From Marinomonas spartinae (lineage in GTDB: Bacteria; Pseudomonadota; Gammaproteobacteria; Pseudomonadales; Marinomonadaceae), in the NCBI RefSeq assembly GCF_900089775.1, contig NZ_FLOB01000007.1:1-64000 (forward strand): a stretch of 64,000 nt of DNA, written 5' to 3'. The first letter of the stretch is position 1. Each line of letters opens with the position of its first letter. The notes beneath the pieces are model-generated. The model was not told the DNA's origin. It did not search any database and worked only from the letters and a program-made list of their open reading frames with translations. The translations under genes and the position numbers were made by a program. This document shows positions 35,622-45,346 of the stretch, in pieces.

Positions 35622-35668
35622 AATCTGATCCTCTGACTTATTCCCTTCATTATAAACCTCTATGTTAG

Positions 35669-36256
35669 CTAGACAAACTTTTCTGACAACCAACGCTCAA
35701 CCACGCTAGCGACCATTGAAGCCACCTGCTCTTGCGTTATAGCCTGCTTTTTGAGTGTCTTAAAATCATGATCTGCCCCTTCAACCCACACAATATCAAT
35801 ATTTTTGTTAAACACCTGCTCCAAGACCCAATCAGGCTTGCCAAACACATCTCTTGTCCCTTGAATAATCAAGCATGGAACCTCAACAGAATCCAAAAAT
35901 TCCAAACGGTGCTTCTCAGGCTTACCTGGCGGATGGAATGGAAAACCAAAGCAAATGACTCCTTTTACCCTCTCATCATTTGCCAGTTGAGTTGCTACAC
36001 GCCCTCCCATTGACTTACCTGCAACAATAAGTGGCCCAGAGTTGTTAAGACAGCTCTTAAACTCTGGAATCAATTTATCGAAACGCGGCGGCGGACGCTT
36101 TTTACCTGTCGCTTCCTGCTCTCGCATATAAGCAAAAGTCACAGGCATAACAGGACAAACTTTTTCTTCCAACTGACGACTAATATGTTGAAGAAAGGTA
36201 CTTTTTTCGTGGCCGACTCCTGCTCCATGAGCAAGATAAATAGGAAATGTTTTCAT
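35669..36256 (-). CDS. Alpha/beta-hydrolase (KANL3/Tex30-like, dienelactone-hydrolase fold)
   Basis: 195-aa alpha/beta-hydrolase. The nucleophile elbow is AGKSMGGR (GxSxG), the acidic residue lies in [10 protein letters not shown] and the histidine in VEGADHDFK. The start [15 protein letters not shown] is typical for the small KANL3/Tex30-like bacterial hydrolases, whose substrates are not known. The gene is divergent from hemN across a 163-bp region and upstream of tusA. Confidence 0.87.
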   Translation of the reverse strand: MKTFPIYLAHGAGVGHEKSTFLQHISRQLEEKVCPVMPVTFAYMREQEATGKKRPPPRFDKLIPEFKSCLNNSGPLIVAGKSMGGRVATQLANDERVKGVICFGFPFHPPGKPEKHRLEFLDSVEVPCLIIQGTRDVFGKPDWVLEQVFNKNIDIVWVEGADHDFKTLKKQAITQEQVASMVASVVERWLSEKFV

Positions 36257-36348
36257 GAATACACCCCAATACCAAAAATTGAAATTTTATAAACTGAAGA
36301 AAGGTGTCTCTATTGGGCATAGTGAGTTTTTACTTTGGCAATAAAACC

Positions 36349-36390
36349 TTGATCCAAGTCATAAGAACAAAATCTTCATAAGAGTAAACT
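36349..36390 (+). promoter_or_regulatory. Predicted Anr/FNR-dependent promoter of hemN
   Basis: TTGAT-CCAA-GTCAT (36349-36362) matches the Anr/FNR consensus TTGAT-N4-ATCAA at the left half fully and at the right half in three positions. A TAAACT -10 element at 36385-36390 sits 29.5 bp after the dyad centre, exactly the spacing of a class II FNR promoter. The anr gene itself lies downstream of hemN, so feedback is expected. Confidence 0.6.
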
Positions 36391-36419
36391 GACATTAGAA
36401 AATTTAATAGGAACATATC

Positions 36420-37790
36420 ATGATCTGGGATCCATTGCTCATTCAAAAATACAACTTATCGGGACCTCGATACACATCTTATCCAACAGCCCCATTATTC
36501 GATGCTTCTATCAGTAAAATTGCCCTTATCGATAGAATGTTAAGGCCATCTGATGCACCAATCAGCCTTTACTTCCACATCCCATTTTGCGCTCACCTAT
36601 GCTACTACTGCGCCTGCAATAAGATTGTGACAAAACAATATGATAAAGGTGAAGAGTATGTGGAGCTACTAGAAGAAGAGGTACGTCTACGCAGCTTGAT
36701 GATTGATGCCAATCGCCCCGTGACACAACTCCACTTTGGGGGTGGCACCCCAACTTTTCTGTCTGAACCACAGTGGCAACAATTATTTGATGTCATTAAT
36801 AGACACTTCTCTTTGATCACGGATGGCAGCCAGGATTATAGCGTTGAAATTGACCCTCGTGAGATAAGCAAATCAAAACTAACACTTTTAACAAATATGG
36901 GGATAAATCGCGTCAGCATCGGTGTTCAGGACTTCGACATATCGGTTCAGAAAGCCATTCACCGCATACAATCGGTTGAAATGGTAGAAGAACTCGTCCA
37001 TGATTGCCGCGAACTTGGCATAGGCTCTATTAATTTTGATTTAATTTACGGTTTACCATTCCAGACTCTAGACGGATTTAAAGAAACGCTCAATACGGTC
37101 TTGAGGCTGCAACCAGAACGCATTTCCGTCTTTAACTACGCACACTTACCAGAACGCTTTCCTGCTCAAAAACGGATTCTAGATGAGAACTTGCCATCCG
37201 CTGAAATAAAGCTGCACATTCTTAAAATGACCATTGATACACTGATAGAAAATGGCTATGTATACATTGGCATGGATCATTTTGCCAAGCCAGATGATAA
37301 CTTGACGATTGCCCAAGAGGAAGGCAAATTACAGCGCAACTTTCAGGGGTACACTACCCATGCTGATACGGATTTAATTGCCTTTGGAGTCTCCTCAATC
37401 AGCAACTTAAATGGCGTTTATATTCAAAACCACACCGATCTATCTCTCTATCAAAACAGCATTGAAAATGGCCAGCTTCCTATCATGAAAGGCTATATCA
37501 GCGATAAGGATGATAGAATTAGACACCAAGTCATTATGACACTTATTAGTCAATTTAAATTAAGCTTTCAAACAATAGAACAAGAGTTTAACATCTACTT
37601 TAAAGAGTACTTTGCAGTAGAGCTTGCCAAATTAAAGCAGCTAGAATCGGACGGCATCATTGAAATTATTAGCCATCCGGAAGATACTATTATAAAAGTA
37701 ACTGATCGAGGGCGATTACTTATTCGCTGCGTATGCATGGCGTTTGATAAGCATTTGAACAGCGTAGTCAAGTATTCGAAAGTAATATAA
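36420..37790 (+). CDS. hemN: Oxygen-independent coproporphyrinogen III oxidase
   Basis: Radical SAM enzyme that converts coproporphyrinogen III to protoporphyrinogen IX without oxygen. 456 aa, full-length HemN. The [4Fe-4S] motif is in HIPFCAHLCYYCACNKI (CxxxCxxC plus the HemN-specific following CxN). GGGTPTFL and EIDPREI are further signatures. It precedes anr by 15 bp and apt follows; the order hemN-anr-apt parallels Pseudomonas aeruginosa. Expression under low oxygen is predicted from the Anr box at 36349. Ferrochelatase hemH is at 54496. Confidence 0.96.
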   Translation: MIWDPLLIQKYNLSGPRYTSYPTAPLFDASISKIALIDRMLRPSDAPISLYFHIPFCAHLCYYCACNKIVTKQYDKGEEYVELLEEEVRLRSLMIDANRPVTQLHFGGGTPTFLSEPQWQQLFDVINRHFSLITDGSQDYSVEIDPREISKSKLTLLTNMGINRVSIGVQDFDISVQKAIHRIQSVEMVEELVHDCRELGIGSINFDLIYGLPFQTLDGFKETLNTVLRLQPERISVFNYAHLPERFPAQKRILDENLPSAEIKLHILKMTIDTLIENGYVYIGMDHFAKPDDNLTIAQEEGKLQRNFQGYTTHADTDLIAFGVSSISNLNGVYIQNHTDLSLYQNSIENGQLPIMKGYISDKDDRIRHQVIMTLISQFKLSFQTIEQEFNIYFKEYFAVELAKLKQLESDGIIEIISHPEDTIIKVTDRGRLLIRCVCMAFDKHLNSVVKYSKVI

Positions 37791-37805
37791 TCTAGGGAGA
37801 GTGAA

Positions 37806-38567
37806 ATGCCCGCAACACACACACAATCACGTTTCAGCAGTAAGCTATCATCTCAATGTCAAAATTGCAGCCTAAGCGCACTATGTCTACCGATTGCTCT
37901 AGCAGACGAAGATATTAATCGATTAGACCAAATCATTGAACGCAAACGCCCCTTAAAAAAAGGGGAAGTACTCTTTCATCAAGGCCAACCTTTTAATTCT
38001 GTCTTTGCAGTGAGAACTGGCACCCTAAAGACTTTCAACATTACCTCCTCTGGGGAAGAGCAAATTACTGGCTTCTATTGCCCTAGCGAACTGGTTGGTC
38101 TGAGTGGTATTGATGATAATACTTACCCCATCTCCGCTAAAGCATTAGAAACGACTACCGTGTGCGAAATCCCATTTAGTCATTTGGAGAACCTTTCCTC
38201 ACAAATTCCATCGCTCAAGCATCAGGTATTCAAGGTAATGAGCCGTAAAATAGGCGATGATCAGCAGATGATGGTACTTCTAGGCAAAAAAAATGCCGAT
38301 GAAAAAGTGGCTTCTTTCCTACTTAACCTATCAAATCGTTTTAAAAAACGCGGTTATTCTGCCACATCCTTCCGACTTTCCATGTCCCGTGGAGAAGTTG
38401 GAAACTATTTGGGCTTGGCAGTCGAAACCGTTAGCCGTGTGATCACGCGCTTCCAAAAAAACGAATTAATCCAAGTAGATGGCAAAGAAATATCCATTAT
38501 TGACCTTCCAGAAATGCAAAAACTCGTGGGAGTTGCGCCTGACTGTGGTAAAATAGCTCAGTTTTGA
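37806..38567 (+). CDS. anr: Anr/FNR oxygen-sensing transcription factor
   Basis: 253-aa CRP/FNR regulator. The N-terminal cluster ligands Cys18, Cys21 and Cys27 (CQNCSLSALC) plus the later cysteine in TTTVCEIPF make the O2-sensitive [4Fe-4S] site. A cyclic-nucleotide-binding-like beta roll covers about 45-150, and the HTH segment MSRGEVGNYLGLAVETVSRV holds the FNR recognition helix E-xx-S-R. AGGGAG is placed well before ATG 37806. It activates microaerobic and anaerobic genes, and probably its own neighbour hemN. Confidence 0.96.
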   Translation: MPATHTQSRFSSKLSSQCQNCSLSALCLPIALADEDINRLDQIIERKRPLKKGEVLFHQGQPFNSVFAVRTGTLKTFNITSSGEEQITGFYCPSELVGLSGIDDNTYPISAKALETTTVCEIPFSHLENLSSQIPSLKHQVFKVMSRKIGDDQQMMVLLGKKNADEKVASFLLNLSNRFKKRGYSATSFRLSMSRGEVGNYLGLAVETVSRVITRFQKNELIQVDGKEISIIDLPEMQKLVGVAPDCGKIAQF

Positions 38568-38586
38568 ACTACAAACTAGGCGCACT

Positions 38587-39135
38587 TTGATTATGCTTTA
38601 TGATGATTTCTACGTTAAGTCATTAATTCGTTCAGTTGAAGACTGGCCAAAGCCAGGCATCAACTTTCGAGATATCACCCCTATTTTTAGCGACCCAAAA
38701 GGTATGCGCATGGTCGCCGACGCCTATGTGCATCGTTACATTGCAAGCGATATTACCCATATTGCTTGCATTGATGCCCGAGGCTTTCTCATCGCGGCTG
38801 TACTTGCATATGAGCTACAAAAACCACTGATCTTGATCCGTAAAAAAGGCAAGCTCCCCGGCAAAACCATTTCACAAGCATATGACTTAGAATACGGTTC
38901 CGCTGAGTTAGAAATTCAAGAAAACTCAGTAAAAGCGGGTGATAATGTTTTATTGTTTGATGACCTAATTGCCACAGGTGGCACTCTATTAGCAGCTATT
39001 GAGCTATTAACGAGCCAAGGGGCGGAGGTCAAAGAAGTGGCCGCTATTATTGATCTACCTGACTTAGGCGGAAGCCAAAAACTCCAAGATAGAAACATAC
39101 CCGTTTTTAATCTCTGTGCATATGAAGGCGATTGA
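38587..39135 (+). CDS. apt: Adenine phosphoribosyltransferase
   Basis: Purine salvage enzyme: adenine + PRPP to AMP. The segment DWPKPGINFRDITPIF is the adenine-site signature of Apt, and the PRPP loop is LLFDDLIATGGT. 182 aa from TTG 38587, or 180 aa from ATG 38593. TAGG at 38577-38580 is better spaced for the TTG; the ATG has the more usual codon. It follows anr closely, as in Pseudomonas. Confidence 0.95.
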   Translation: MIMLYDDFYVKSLIRSVEDWPKPGINFRDITPIFSDPKGMRMVADAYVHRYIASDITHIACIDARGFLIAAVLAYELQKPLILIRKKGKLPGKTISQAYDLEYGSAELEIQENSVKAGDNVLLFDDLIATGGTLLAAIELLTSQGAEVKEVAAIIDLPDLGGSQKLQDRNIPVFNLCAYEGD

Positions 39136-39177
39136 CAGCGCATCTGTCTCTATTTCTAGAGATTAGAAAATCAACAA

Positions 39178-39208
39178 ATAAAAAAGGTGGCATTAGCCAC
39201 CTTTTTTA
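39178..39208. terminator. Bidirectional terminator between apt and yfaZ-like gene
   Basis: Stem AAAAAAGGTGGC / GCCACCTTTTTT around ATTA, with A- and T-runs on both sides, between convergent genes. Confidence 0.93.
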
Positions 39209-39221
39209 TCTTTATGCAGTT

Positions 39222-39788
39222 TTAAAAGACCACATTGGCACCAACAGAAATGCCATCATTACTTCTTTGGCGCTCACCATTTTTGTAAATAGCCTCAGTC
39301 GCACCATAACTAATAAAAGCACGAGTATTGTGTGTTGTCATATACTCAAGGCGCGCGTTATAAGTATACATATGATCTAATCGAGAAATCGTTAGCACCT
39401 CAGGAGAATAGTAACCTGAAGCATATATGCTTAGGCGGTTAGCCATTGGGAAGGTATAACGATACCAACCCCCTAATGCAACAGCTAACGCAAGATCATT
39501 ATTTTCATCTTTTAAGTTGGAGTCTAGAGCATAAAGACGAGCTCCTAAACCAACCTGTAGTGGACCCGTTGCATCTGTATCTTGAATGCTCAACCCTGCG
39601 TAGGCTGAAGAAGTATCTTTATCCGCATCATGCGTACCGCCCGCATCGATTGAAAAAGGACCCGCATCGATACTGGCATCCGCTTTCAACAAATCGTTTC
39701 TTAAATTTACGCCAACGTTAGAAGCCAGTACCATGGAAGAGCTTAGTAGCCCCGCTGTCAACAATAGTGCTTTGTTGCTTAGTTTCAT
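39222..39788 (-). CDS. YfaZ-family outer membrane protein
   Basis: 188-aa beta-barrel candidate. The signal peptide ends MVLAS-NVGVN, the mature chain alternates polar and hydrophobic residues with many aromatic girdle positions, and the C-terminus NVVF ends in phenylalanine, the outer-membrane insertion signal. The VNLRNDLLKADASID and YRYTFPMANRLSIYA segments fit YfaZ. Function of the family is not known. Convergent with apt. Confidence 0.82.
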   Translation of the reverse strand: MKLSNKALLLTAGLLSSSMVLASNVGVNLRNDLLKADASIDAGPFSIDAGGTHDADKDTSSAYAGLSIQDTDATGPLQVGLGARLYALDSNLKDENNDLALAVALGGWYRYTFPMANRLSIYASGYYSPEVLTISRLDHMYTYNARLEYMTTHNTRAFISYGATEAIYKNGERQRSNDGISVGANVVF

Positions 39789-39798
39789 TAGAACTTTC

Positions 39799-40638
39799 CT
39801 ATAGTGAAATAATATTCAATTTATTAAATGCATCTTCTGATTGCTTCAAGCCTTTAAAATCAAACAACTCGTTATCTGCAAGATGGGAAGGCACCACATT
39901 CTGCATAGCAGTAAACATAGAATCGGTTCTGCCTGGGTAGTCTTTTTCCCACTGCTGAAGCATATCTTTAACCACTTGCCTTTGCAGATTCTCTTGCGAA
40001 CCGCATAAATTACAAGGAATGATAGGGTAAGCTTTCATATCGGCAAACGCTTGAATGTCTTTTTCCTTACAATAAGCCAATGGCCGAATGACCATATGCT
40101 TTCCATCATCGCTTAACAGCTTAGGTGGCATGGACTTTAACTTACCACCGAAAAACATATTTAAAAAGAGTGTTTCTAGTATGTCATCTCGATGATGGCC
40201 TAAGGCAATTTTAGTCGCACCAATCTCTTCGGCAAACCCATAAAGAGAGCCACGGCGCAATCTAGAACATAAACCGCAAGTGGTCTTACCTTCTGGAACA
40301 ATCTCTTTGACAATGCTGTAAGTATCTCTTTCTAAAATATGGTAATCGACACCTATTTCGTCAAGATAAGCAGGCAAAACATGCTCAGGAAAACCAGGCT
40401 GCTTTTGGTCTAAATTCACAGCAATGATGCTGAAATCAATGGGGGCACTAGCTTGTAAATTTCGTAAGATATCAAGCATAGTGTAAGAATCTTTACCACC
40501 AGACAGACACACCATCACCCTATCACCCTCTTCAATCATATTGAAGTCGACAATGGCTTGCCCTGTCAGACGCCTAAGACGCTTTTGAAGCTTATTAAAC
40601 TCAAGTTTTTCTTTCGGTTTGTTAGATAAATCCATCAT
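39799..40638 (-). CDS. ttcA: tRNA 2-thiocytidine biosynthesis protein TtcA
   Basis: Thiolates cytidine-32 of some tRNAs, using ATP and an iron-sulfur cluster. The PP-loop is [12 protein letters not shown], and two CxxC pairs are seen in [12 protein letters not shown] and [27 protein letters not shown] is a family signature. I begin at ATG 40638; the frame can extend to GTG 40644 but no ribosome site favours that. About 279 aa, normal. In Pseudomonas and other relatives ttcA is itself a neighbour of FNR-type genes. Confidence 0.95.
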   Translation of the reverse strand: MMDLSNKPKEKLEFNKLQKRLRRLTGQAIVDFNMIEEGDRVMVCLSGGKDSYTMLDILRNLQASAPIDFSIIAVNLDQKQPGFPEHVLPAYLDEIGVDYHILERDTYSIVKEIVPEGKTTCGLCSRLRRGSLYGFAEEIGATKIALGHHRDDILETLFLNMFFGGKLKSMPPKLLSDDGKHMVIRPLAYCKEKDIQAFADMKAYPIIPCNLCGSQENLQRQVVKDMLQQWEKDYPGRTDSMFTAMQNVVPSHLADNELFDFKGLKQSEDAFNKLNIISL

Positions 40639-40727
40639 GTACACGCTATAAACTAAATGCCGCTATCTTACTATAATCATTATTTTGTCGCATTAAAAAA
40701 GCATCAACTTGATAGAAAGCTTGCACA

Positions 40728-41285
40728 TTAGTAACGATTTGACAAAGCATCAATAAAGTACAACTTAGTCCGACACTGCTTGCAAATATACTCCGTGCCT
40801 TTTTGCGCTCTATTATGGCGCTGCTTAGTAAAAGTGTGAGTTTGACACTGGCATTGGTAATAATAACTGTGTTTTGGGGGAGGCACATCAAAGTTATGCG
40901 TACGCTGTGGTGGAAGTCCATACACTTTATTCATCACCGCTTGCCACTCTCTTCCATGTGGCCGTACATCATTTCCATATATCTGAAACACAATAATATG
41001 GGCTACTTCATGGGGCACAACTGTGTCCAAAAAATCTTGGGGGTTCTGCTGGTACATGTAGGCATTAAATCGCACTTCGTTTTTATGCAAATGGGCGGTA
41101 CCTGCCGCGCGCCCCTTTTGTCGCAGATTGACATTCGGTATTTTAAACTCTGTGCCAAAAAATTGATTGGCTCTGTCGATGCAATCAGCAACTTTCCTCT
41201 GTATCGTCTCTAAAGCCTGTTTTGGCACATCAGACTTATAGGTCTCACTATCCATGTCGAAAGAAAGCTGGCTTTTTGCATACAT
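40728..41285 (-). CDS. sprT: SprT-family zinc metalloprotease-like protein
   Basis: 185-aa SprT protein (distant relative of eukaryotic Spartan). The zincin motif HEVAHIIVFQIYG holds two His ligands and the catalytic Glu; the third ligand is likely in PHGREWQAVM. A C-terminal zinc ribbon has CQCQTHTF and CKQCRTKLYF. It is encoded 5 bp after the RecQ-type helicase gene on the same strand; this pairing is suggestive of DNA-protein crosslink or repair roles but unproven. Confidence 0.92.
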   Translation of the reverse strand: MYAKSQLSFDMDSETYKSDVPKQALETIQRKVADCIDRANQFFGTEFKIPNVNLRQKGRAAGTAHLHKNEVRFNAYMYQQNPQDFLDTVVPHEVAHIIVFQIYGNDVRPHGREWQAVMNKVYGLPPQRTHNFDVPPPKHSYYYQCQCQTHTFTKQRHNRAQKGTEYICKQCRTKLYFIDALSNRY

Positions 41286-41290
41286 AGGCC

Positions 41291-43024
41291 CTATTCCTCA
41301 TTTGCTCTTACTTCATTCATGATGGCTAACAGTTGGTCCGCACAAGAAGAAATCACCTCGATAGATAACCCTGTTAAGCGACTTAAAGAAGCCACATTGC
41401 TTGGCTTGTGCTGCTGCACGAGTCGCAATTGACGGTCAGACAAGGGATTATTTTGATCCCGACTTTTCCATGCTTTTAATTTATGCCAATCTATCAGCTC
41501 CTTATGAAGCGCATTCTCATCTAACACTGGATAATAACGCTCATGAGGCAAAAGTATCTGCTCCTCTCCTTTCAAGACTCGCTTAGCCTTTTGATTCAGG
41601 TGCACACAAAAAGTGGTTGAATGGTCTACTTTTATATAACCAAACCCTATTAGGTGTCGAATCACTGCTTTCCATTGGATGTCGGTAAACTCTCTACCTT
41701 TTCCAAATAGTGATAGTGTCTCACCGTGAATTTTCATAACGCCTTTATTGTGTTTTCCAAGCAGAACATCAACCAACACCGAAAAAGGCTGAATCCCTTT
41801 TGTATAATAAATAAGAGAGAGTATTTTTTGTGCCGCTATAGTCGCATTTTGTTCAGAAGAGGGTGACAAGCACCGATCACAATGCCCACAAGGGGCAATT
41901 TCTTCTCCGAAATGTGAGAGAAGGTTTTTGCGGCGACAGCCTCGACTTTCAAGCACTTTAAAAAGCGCACTCAATCGCTCATAATTTTCACCATCACCAA
42001 ATTGTTGCGCCTGCAGCATATCTTGAAGCCCATATAATAATAGAGACTTCGCAGGCTTACCATCCCTGCCCGCACGACCCACTTCTTGAAAGTAGGCTTC
42101 TGGGCTGCTCGGTAAATCAAAATGGATAACAAACCGAATATCAGGCACATCAATGCCCATACCATAGGCTGTTGTAGCCACCATAATGACACCAGGTTCA
42201 TTTAGAAAACGCTGATGATGCTTTTGTTTATCTTGTTCTTGCATTGCAGCATGGTAAGGCAAACTGGTTAAACCAAGACTCTCAAGCCAACTTGCCAGTT
42301 CTTGTGTTTTTTTACGTGATCGGCAATAAATAATGCCCTTTTCACCCGCCATTTCATGGTGCAAAAAATACAATATTTGCTGTTTAGCTTTACGCTTTTG
42401 AGCAATTTGAATTTCAATATTCACCCGATCAAAGCTGTTTTTTAATAATAAACAACCACTGATTTGCAAAGAATTTTCAATGGTTTGAATCGTTTTTAGG
42501 TCAACCGTACCGGTTAAAGCAATGATCGGAACCTTAGGGAAAGTAGTTCGAAGTGTCCCGAGCTGACTATATTCCGGCCGAAAGGCCTCGCCCCACTGCG
42601 CGATACAATGAGCTTCATCGATGGCAAAAATGGAAATTTGAATATCTTTTAAAAAGCCAATGACAGCCGGCTGCACAATTTTCTCAGGTGACATAAAAAG
42701 CAAATCTACTTGATCATGTCGCAGCGCCCATACCAAATCGTCTTGCTCTTCAATATTTAAAGCAGAATTAAAAAAATAGGCGTTAACGCCAGTTTTTCGA
42801 AGCGTTTCCACCTGTTGCGCCATTAATGACAATAGCGGACTGATAATAATGCCAATACCGTCTCGTATTAATCCCGCAGACTGATAGACTAAAGACTTGC
42901 CGCCGCCAGTAGGCGCCATCAACAAAACATCATTACCCGAGCAGAGCGCATCAATGGCTTCCTCTTGCAGGGGGCGGTAGGCTTGGTAGCCAAAACGGGA
43001 AAGTATTGTGTGTTTGCTTATCAT
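41291..43024 (-). CDS. RecQ-family ATP-dependent DNA helicase
   Basis: Superfamily 2 helicase, 577 aa from ATG 43024 (a TTG at 43042 has no ribosome site). Motif 0 is FGYQAYRPLQEEAI, Walker A MAPTGGGKSLVYQ, DEAHC motif II FAIDEAHCIAQW, motif VI QEVGRAGRDGKP. Zinc-binding cysteines appear in GCRRKNLLSHFGEE and PCGHCDRC. The C-terminal part has a winged-helix (RQC-like) segment and a weak HRDC-like region at the very end. It is shorter than E. coli RecQ (about 610 aa), so it may be a paralogue rather than the main RecQ. Confidence 0.9.
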   Translation of the reverse strand: MISKHTILSRFGYQAYRPLQEEAIDALCSGNDVLLMAPTGGGKSLVYQSAGLIRDGIGIIISPLLSLMAQQVETLRKTGVNAYFFNSALNIEEQDDLVWALRHDQVDLLFMSPEKIVQPAVIGFLKDIQISIFAIDEAHCIAQWGEAFRPEYSQLGTLRTTFPKVPIIALTGTVDLKTIQTIENSLQISGCLLLKNSFDRVNIEIQIAQKRKAKQQILYFLHHEMAGEKGIIYCRSRKKTQELASWLESLGLTSLPYHAAMQEQDKQKHHQRFLNEPGVIMVATTAYGMGIDVPDIRFVIHFDLPSSPEAYFQEVGRAGRDGKPAKSLLLYGLQDMLQAQQFGDGENYERLSALFKVLESRGCRRKNLLSHFGEEIAPCGHCDRCLSPSSEQNATIAAQKILSLIYYTKGIQPFSVLVDVLLGKHNKGVMKIHGETLSLFGKGREFTDIQWKAVIRHLIGFGYIKVDHSTTFCVHLNQKAKRVLKGEEQILLPHERYYPVLDENALHKELIDWHKLKAWKSRDQNNPLSDRQLRLVQQHKPSNVASLSRLTGLSIEVISSCADQLLAIMNEVRANEE

Positions 43025-43136
43025 AGGAGAATTATCTCTCAAGTAACGCTATTGTGCATCGATTTTCAGACGCTTTTTCGCTAGAATTCGCCACTTAATT
43101 CGCTTATACCACTTTTAAAGTTTTAGGAAGTCCCAT

Positions 43137-43805
43137 ATGGCACACCAACCTCTTGATGATCTTGAGTTAGATACAATAGAAACCTTTTTAGAATCCGATC
43201 GAGTTCATGAAGAATGTCAAAATTTCGTAATGGCTCATGGCTTTTTAACCGCTCTGGCCATTTGCCCCTCCCAATTTAACGAGGAGCAGTGGCTTTCTGT
43301 CATTTTTGAGGAAACCCCAAACTTTGAAAGCCCAAAAGAAGAGAAACAAATCACTCAGCTAATGTCTCGCTTATTTATCGATATCCAAAAAGAGCTTGAG
43401 TCAGAAGAAGGTTTTCTCATTCCATGCGAATTAGAAATGGGGCCAACCCCAGAAGAATTAAGCGAACTTCAAGAGTGGGCCACCGGTTTCATGGAAGGCG
43501 TATTCATGACAGAAACCTTCTGGTTTGAGACAGAAAAAGAAGAAGTGGTAGCTGAGCTCTTGCTCCCTATTATGGTGGCCTCTGACTTATTTGACGATGA
43601 AGAAGTGATACAGATAAGACAGAGCGAGAAACTCACACAATCCTGTATTGAACAAATTCCTGAAGTTGTAACAGATCTCTTTCTCGTACTAAGGACCGAG
43701 CCGGAAAAGCGTCCAACGCCAGCTGCCTCCAAACATGCGAACAACAAACAAGCCGGCCAAAAACCCAAAAACAACAAAAAGAAAACGAACAATAAAAAGC
43801 GTTAA
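43137..43805 (+). CDS. UPF0149 (YecA/YgfB-like) family protein
   Basis: 222-aa acidic helical protein. The HGFLTALAICP segment and the EWATGFMEGV motif define the UPF0149 fold. The C-terminal 40 residues are Lys/Asn/Gln-rich and low complexity (NNKKKTNNKKR), replacing the SEC-C zinc motif found at the end of YecA proteins. AGGAAG precedes ATG 43137. In Pseudomonas, YgfB affects beta-lactam resistance; a similar role here is not indicated. Divergent from the helicase gene. Confidence 0.87.
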   Translation: MAHQPLDDLELDTIETFLESDRVHEECQNFVMAHGFLTALAICPSQFNEEQWLSVIFEETPNFESPKEEKQITQLMSRLFIDIQKELESEEGFLIPCELEMGPTPEELSELQEWATGFMEGVFMTETFWFETEKEEVVAELLLPIMVASDLFDDEEVIQIRQSEKLTQSCIEQIPEVVTDLFLVLRTEPEKRPTPAASKHANNKQAGQKPKNNKKKTNNKKR

Positions 43806-43825
43806 TAACCACTTAGATGGCCTAT

Positions 43826-43859
43826 ATAAGCGATACCTTCTTCAAGTGTTATCGCTTAT
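43826..43859. terminator. Hairpin between UPF0149 gene and PP2C response regulator
   Basis: 10-bp stem ATAAGCGATA / TATCGCTTAT with a 14-nt loop, spanning the convergent gene ends (it includes the stop codon of the regulator gene). T-rich sequence follows on the plus strand. A plausible shared terminator. Confidence 0.6.
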
Positions 43860-45012
43860 TTTCAGACACTCTTTTCCTTATCGCGACGAATGTTATATCA
43901 TCTATTTGCTCTGAATGGCCTTGGTACTCAGAGAGTCTACTCTTTAGATCTTCTTGTGCTTGCGTTAAATTGGTATTGGCATAACAAGTTGATACAAGTG
44001 TTTCCAAAGATTCAGCTCCTAGCATCTCCCCCGCCTCATTCTTTAACTCAGAGACACCATCGGTCGCAATAACTAAAGTATCCTCTGCAGTGATATTGAA
44101 CTCACCTAAAGTGCTATCAAACTCAGATGGTCCTAATATTCCTAGCGGCATGTGCATAGACTGCAAATAGTCGAGTGTACCATCCTGGCGACGGATATAA
44201 GCCTTAGGCATACCGCCACCCCAAAAGAACAAACGACCACCGGGTTTAATTAATACTATGTAGGCCGCACAAAACATATAGTCAGGCAATATACTGATAA
44301 GCATACGATTAATATGGCTTGCAAGCTTAGATATTTCTATATGATCATCTACGGCATCAAAAAACGCTTGCGCAACAGGTAAGGCACCAATAGAAGCAGA
44401 CAGACCATGCCCTGTAAAATCCCCAACAAAGATAAGCCGAGCTCCATCAGAGCGCGAATTCACAAGAGCTAAATCCCCATTGAAACTAGCCGCCGATAAT
44501 CGGGTGACAGCTACATTATGATCGGTGTTTTCACAACGTATTAGGACATGATCAAGCACTTGATGGGCCATTTTGTGCTCTCGCTCAATCATGGCTTTGT
44601 AATAGACTAGCTCTCGGTTTTTTTGCGACATTTCTTGCACAAGCATCACCTGACGCTTGTGACTCTCTATACGAGTATTAAATAAAGCTTCTTGAAAGGG
44701 TTTCGGCAAAAAATCATCGGCTCCTGCATTAAAGCATTTTTCCATCGTTGAATCAGAAGATTGTGACGATAAAAAAATCATTGGCACGAAGCGACCATTC
44801 GTCCTTAATTTTAGCTCTTTAATGAGGGATAAACCGCTTCCACCTTTAACAAGAATATCCAAGGTAACCAGGTCAGGCTCCCACTCCTCGAAAAGATCAA
44901 TCGCTTCTTGAAACGTCGTGGCCGTTTTTACATCTAGCCCATGATTATTAGCACACATACTAACAATTTCACGGTAAATTGGCTCGCTGTCGACACACAA
45001 AAGTTTCATCAA
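43849..45012 (-). CDS. Response regulator with PP2C/SpoIIE phosphatase output (HsbR/RsbU-like)
   Basis: 387-aa two-domain protein. The receiver domain covers about 1-125 with phospho-acceptor Asp52 (LVTLDILVKG), acidic Asp8 and the Lys of LPKPFQEAL. A coiled-coil linker (about 128-160) leads to a SpoIIE/PP2C domain with metal ligands in FVGDFTGHGLSASIGA and VIATDGVSELK. It should dephosphorylate a STAS-type anti-sigma antagonist, and one is encoded 8 bp upstream. The pair resembles HsbR-HsbA of Pseudomonas, which controls flagella and biofilm through an anti-sigma switch. Confidence 0.9.
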   Translation of the reverse strand: MMKLLCVDSEPIYREIVSMCANNHGLDVKTATTFQEAIDLFEEWEPDLVTLDILVKGGSGLSLIKELKLRTNGRFVPMIFLSSQSSDSTMEKCFNAGADDFLPKPFQEALFNTRIESHKRQVMLVQEMSQKNRELVYYKAMIEREHKMAHQVLDHVLIRCENTDHNVAVTRLSAASFNGDLALVNSRSDGARLIFVGDFTGHGLSASIGALPVAQAFFDAVDDHIEISKLASHINRMLISILPDYMFCAAYIVLIKPGGRLFFWGGGMPKAYIRRQDGTLDYLQSMHMPLGILGPSEFDSTLGEFNITAEDTLVIATDGVSELKNEAGEMLGAESLETLVSTCYANTNLTQAQEDLKSRLSEYQGHSEQIDDITFVAIRKRVSENKR

Positions 45013-45020
45013 AATGCCTA

Positions 45021-45323
45021 TTATCGAATAGTAAAACGTTTATCAAAACGAGAAATCATCAAAATATTTTTGATGAAATCATTGGCACCTTTTAATTCTA
45101 TATCGCACTCATCCCCTAGACTGTTTTTCATACTAAGCAGCATGCCCAAAGCGGCGCTATCCAAATATTCAACCTGACTCATATCAACACTAAAAGATAT
45201 TTTTTGGCCAATAAAGCCAGCGTAAGCGTCTTTAAACTCATTAAAAAGAGAAAAATCGAAACTGCCAACCACGATAATATCGACACAATTATCGGCTTGA
45301 TGATAATTTACTATAATGCTCAT
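45021..45323 (-). CDS. STAS-domain anti-sigma factor antagonist (HsbA-like)
   Basis: 100-aa single STAS domain from ATG 45323 (GGTGG just upstream); a longer frame to 45371 would run into bolA. The phosphorylatable serine is Ser56 in EYLDSAALGM, the position modified in STAS antagonists. Its likely phosphatase is the PP2C response regulator downstream. The anti-sigma partner is not adjacent. Signature IELKGANDFIKNIL fits the C-terminal helix pair. Confidence 0.9.
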   Translation of the reverse strand: MSIIVNYHQADNCVDIIVVGSFDFSLFNEFKDAYAGFIGQKISFSVDMSQVEYLDSAALGMLLSMKNSLGDECDIELKGANDFIKNILMISRFDKRFTIR

Positions 45324-45346
45324 ATGAACCACCATAACGCGAGTTA

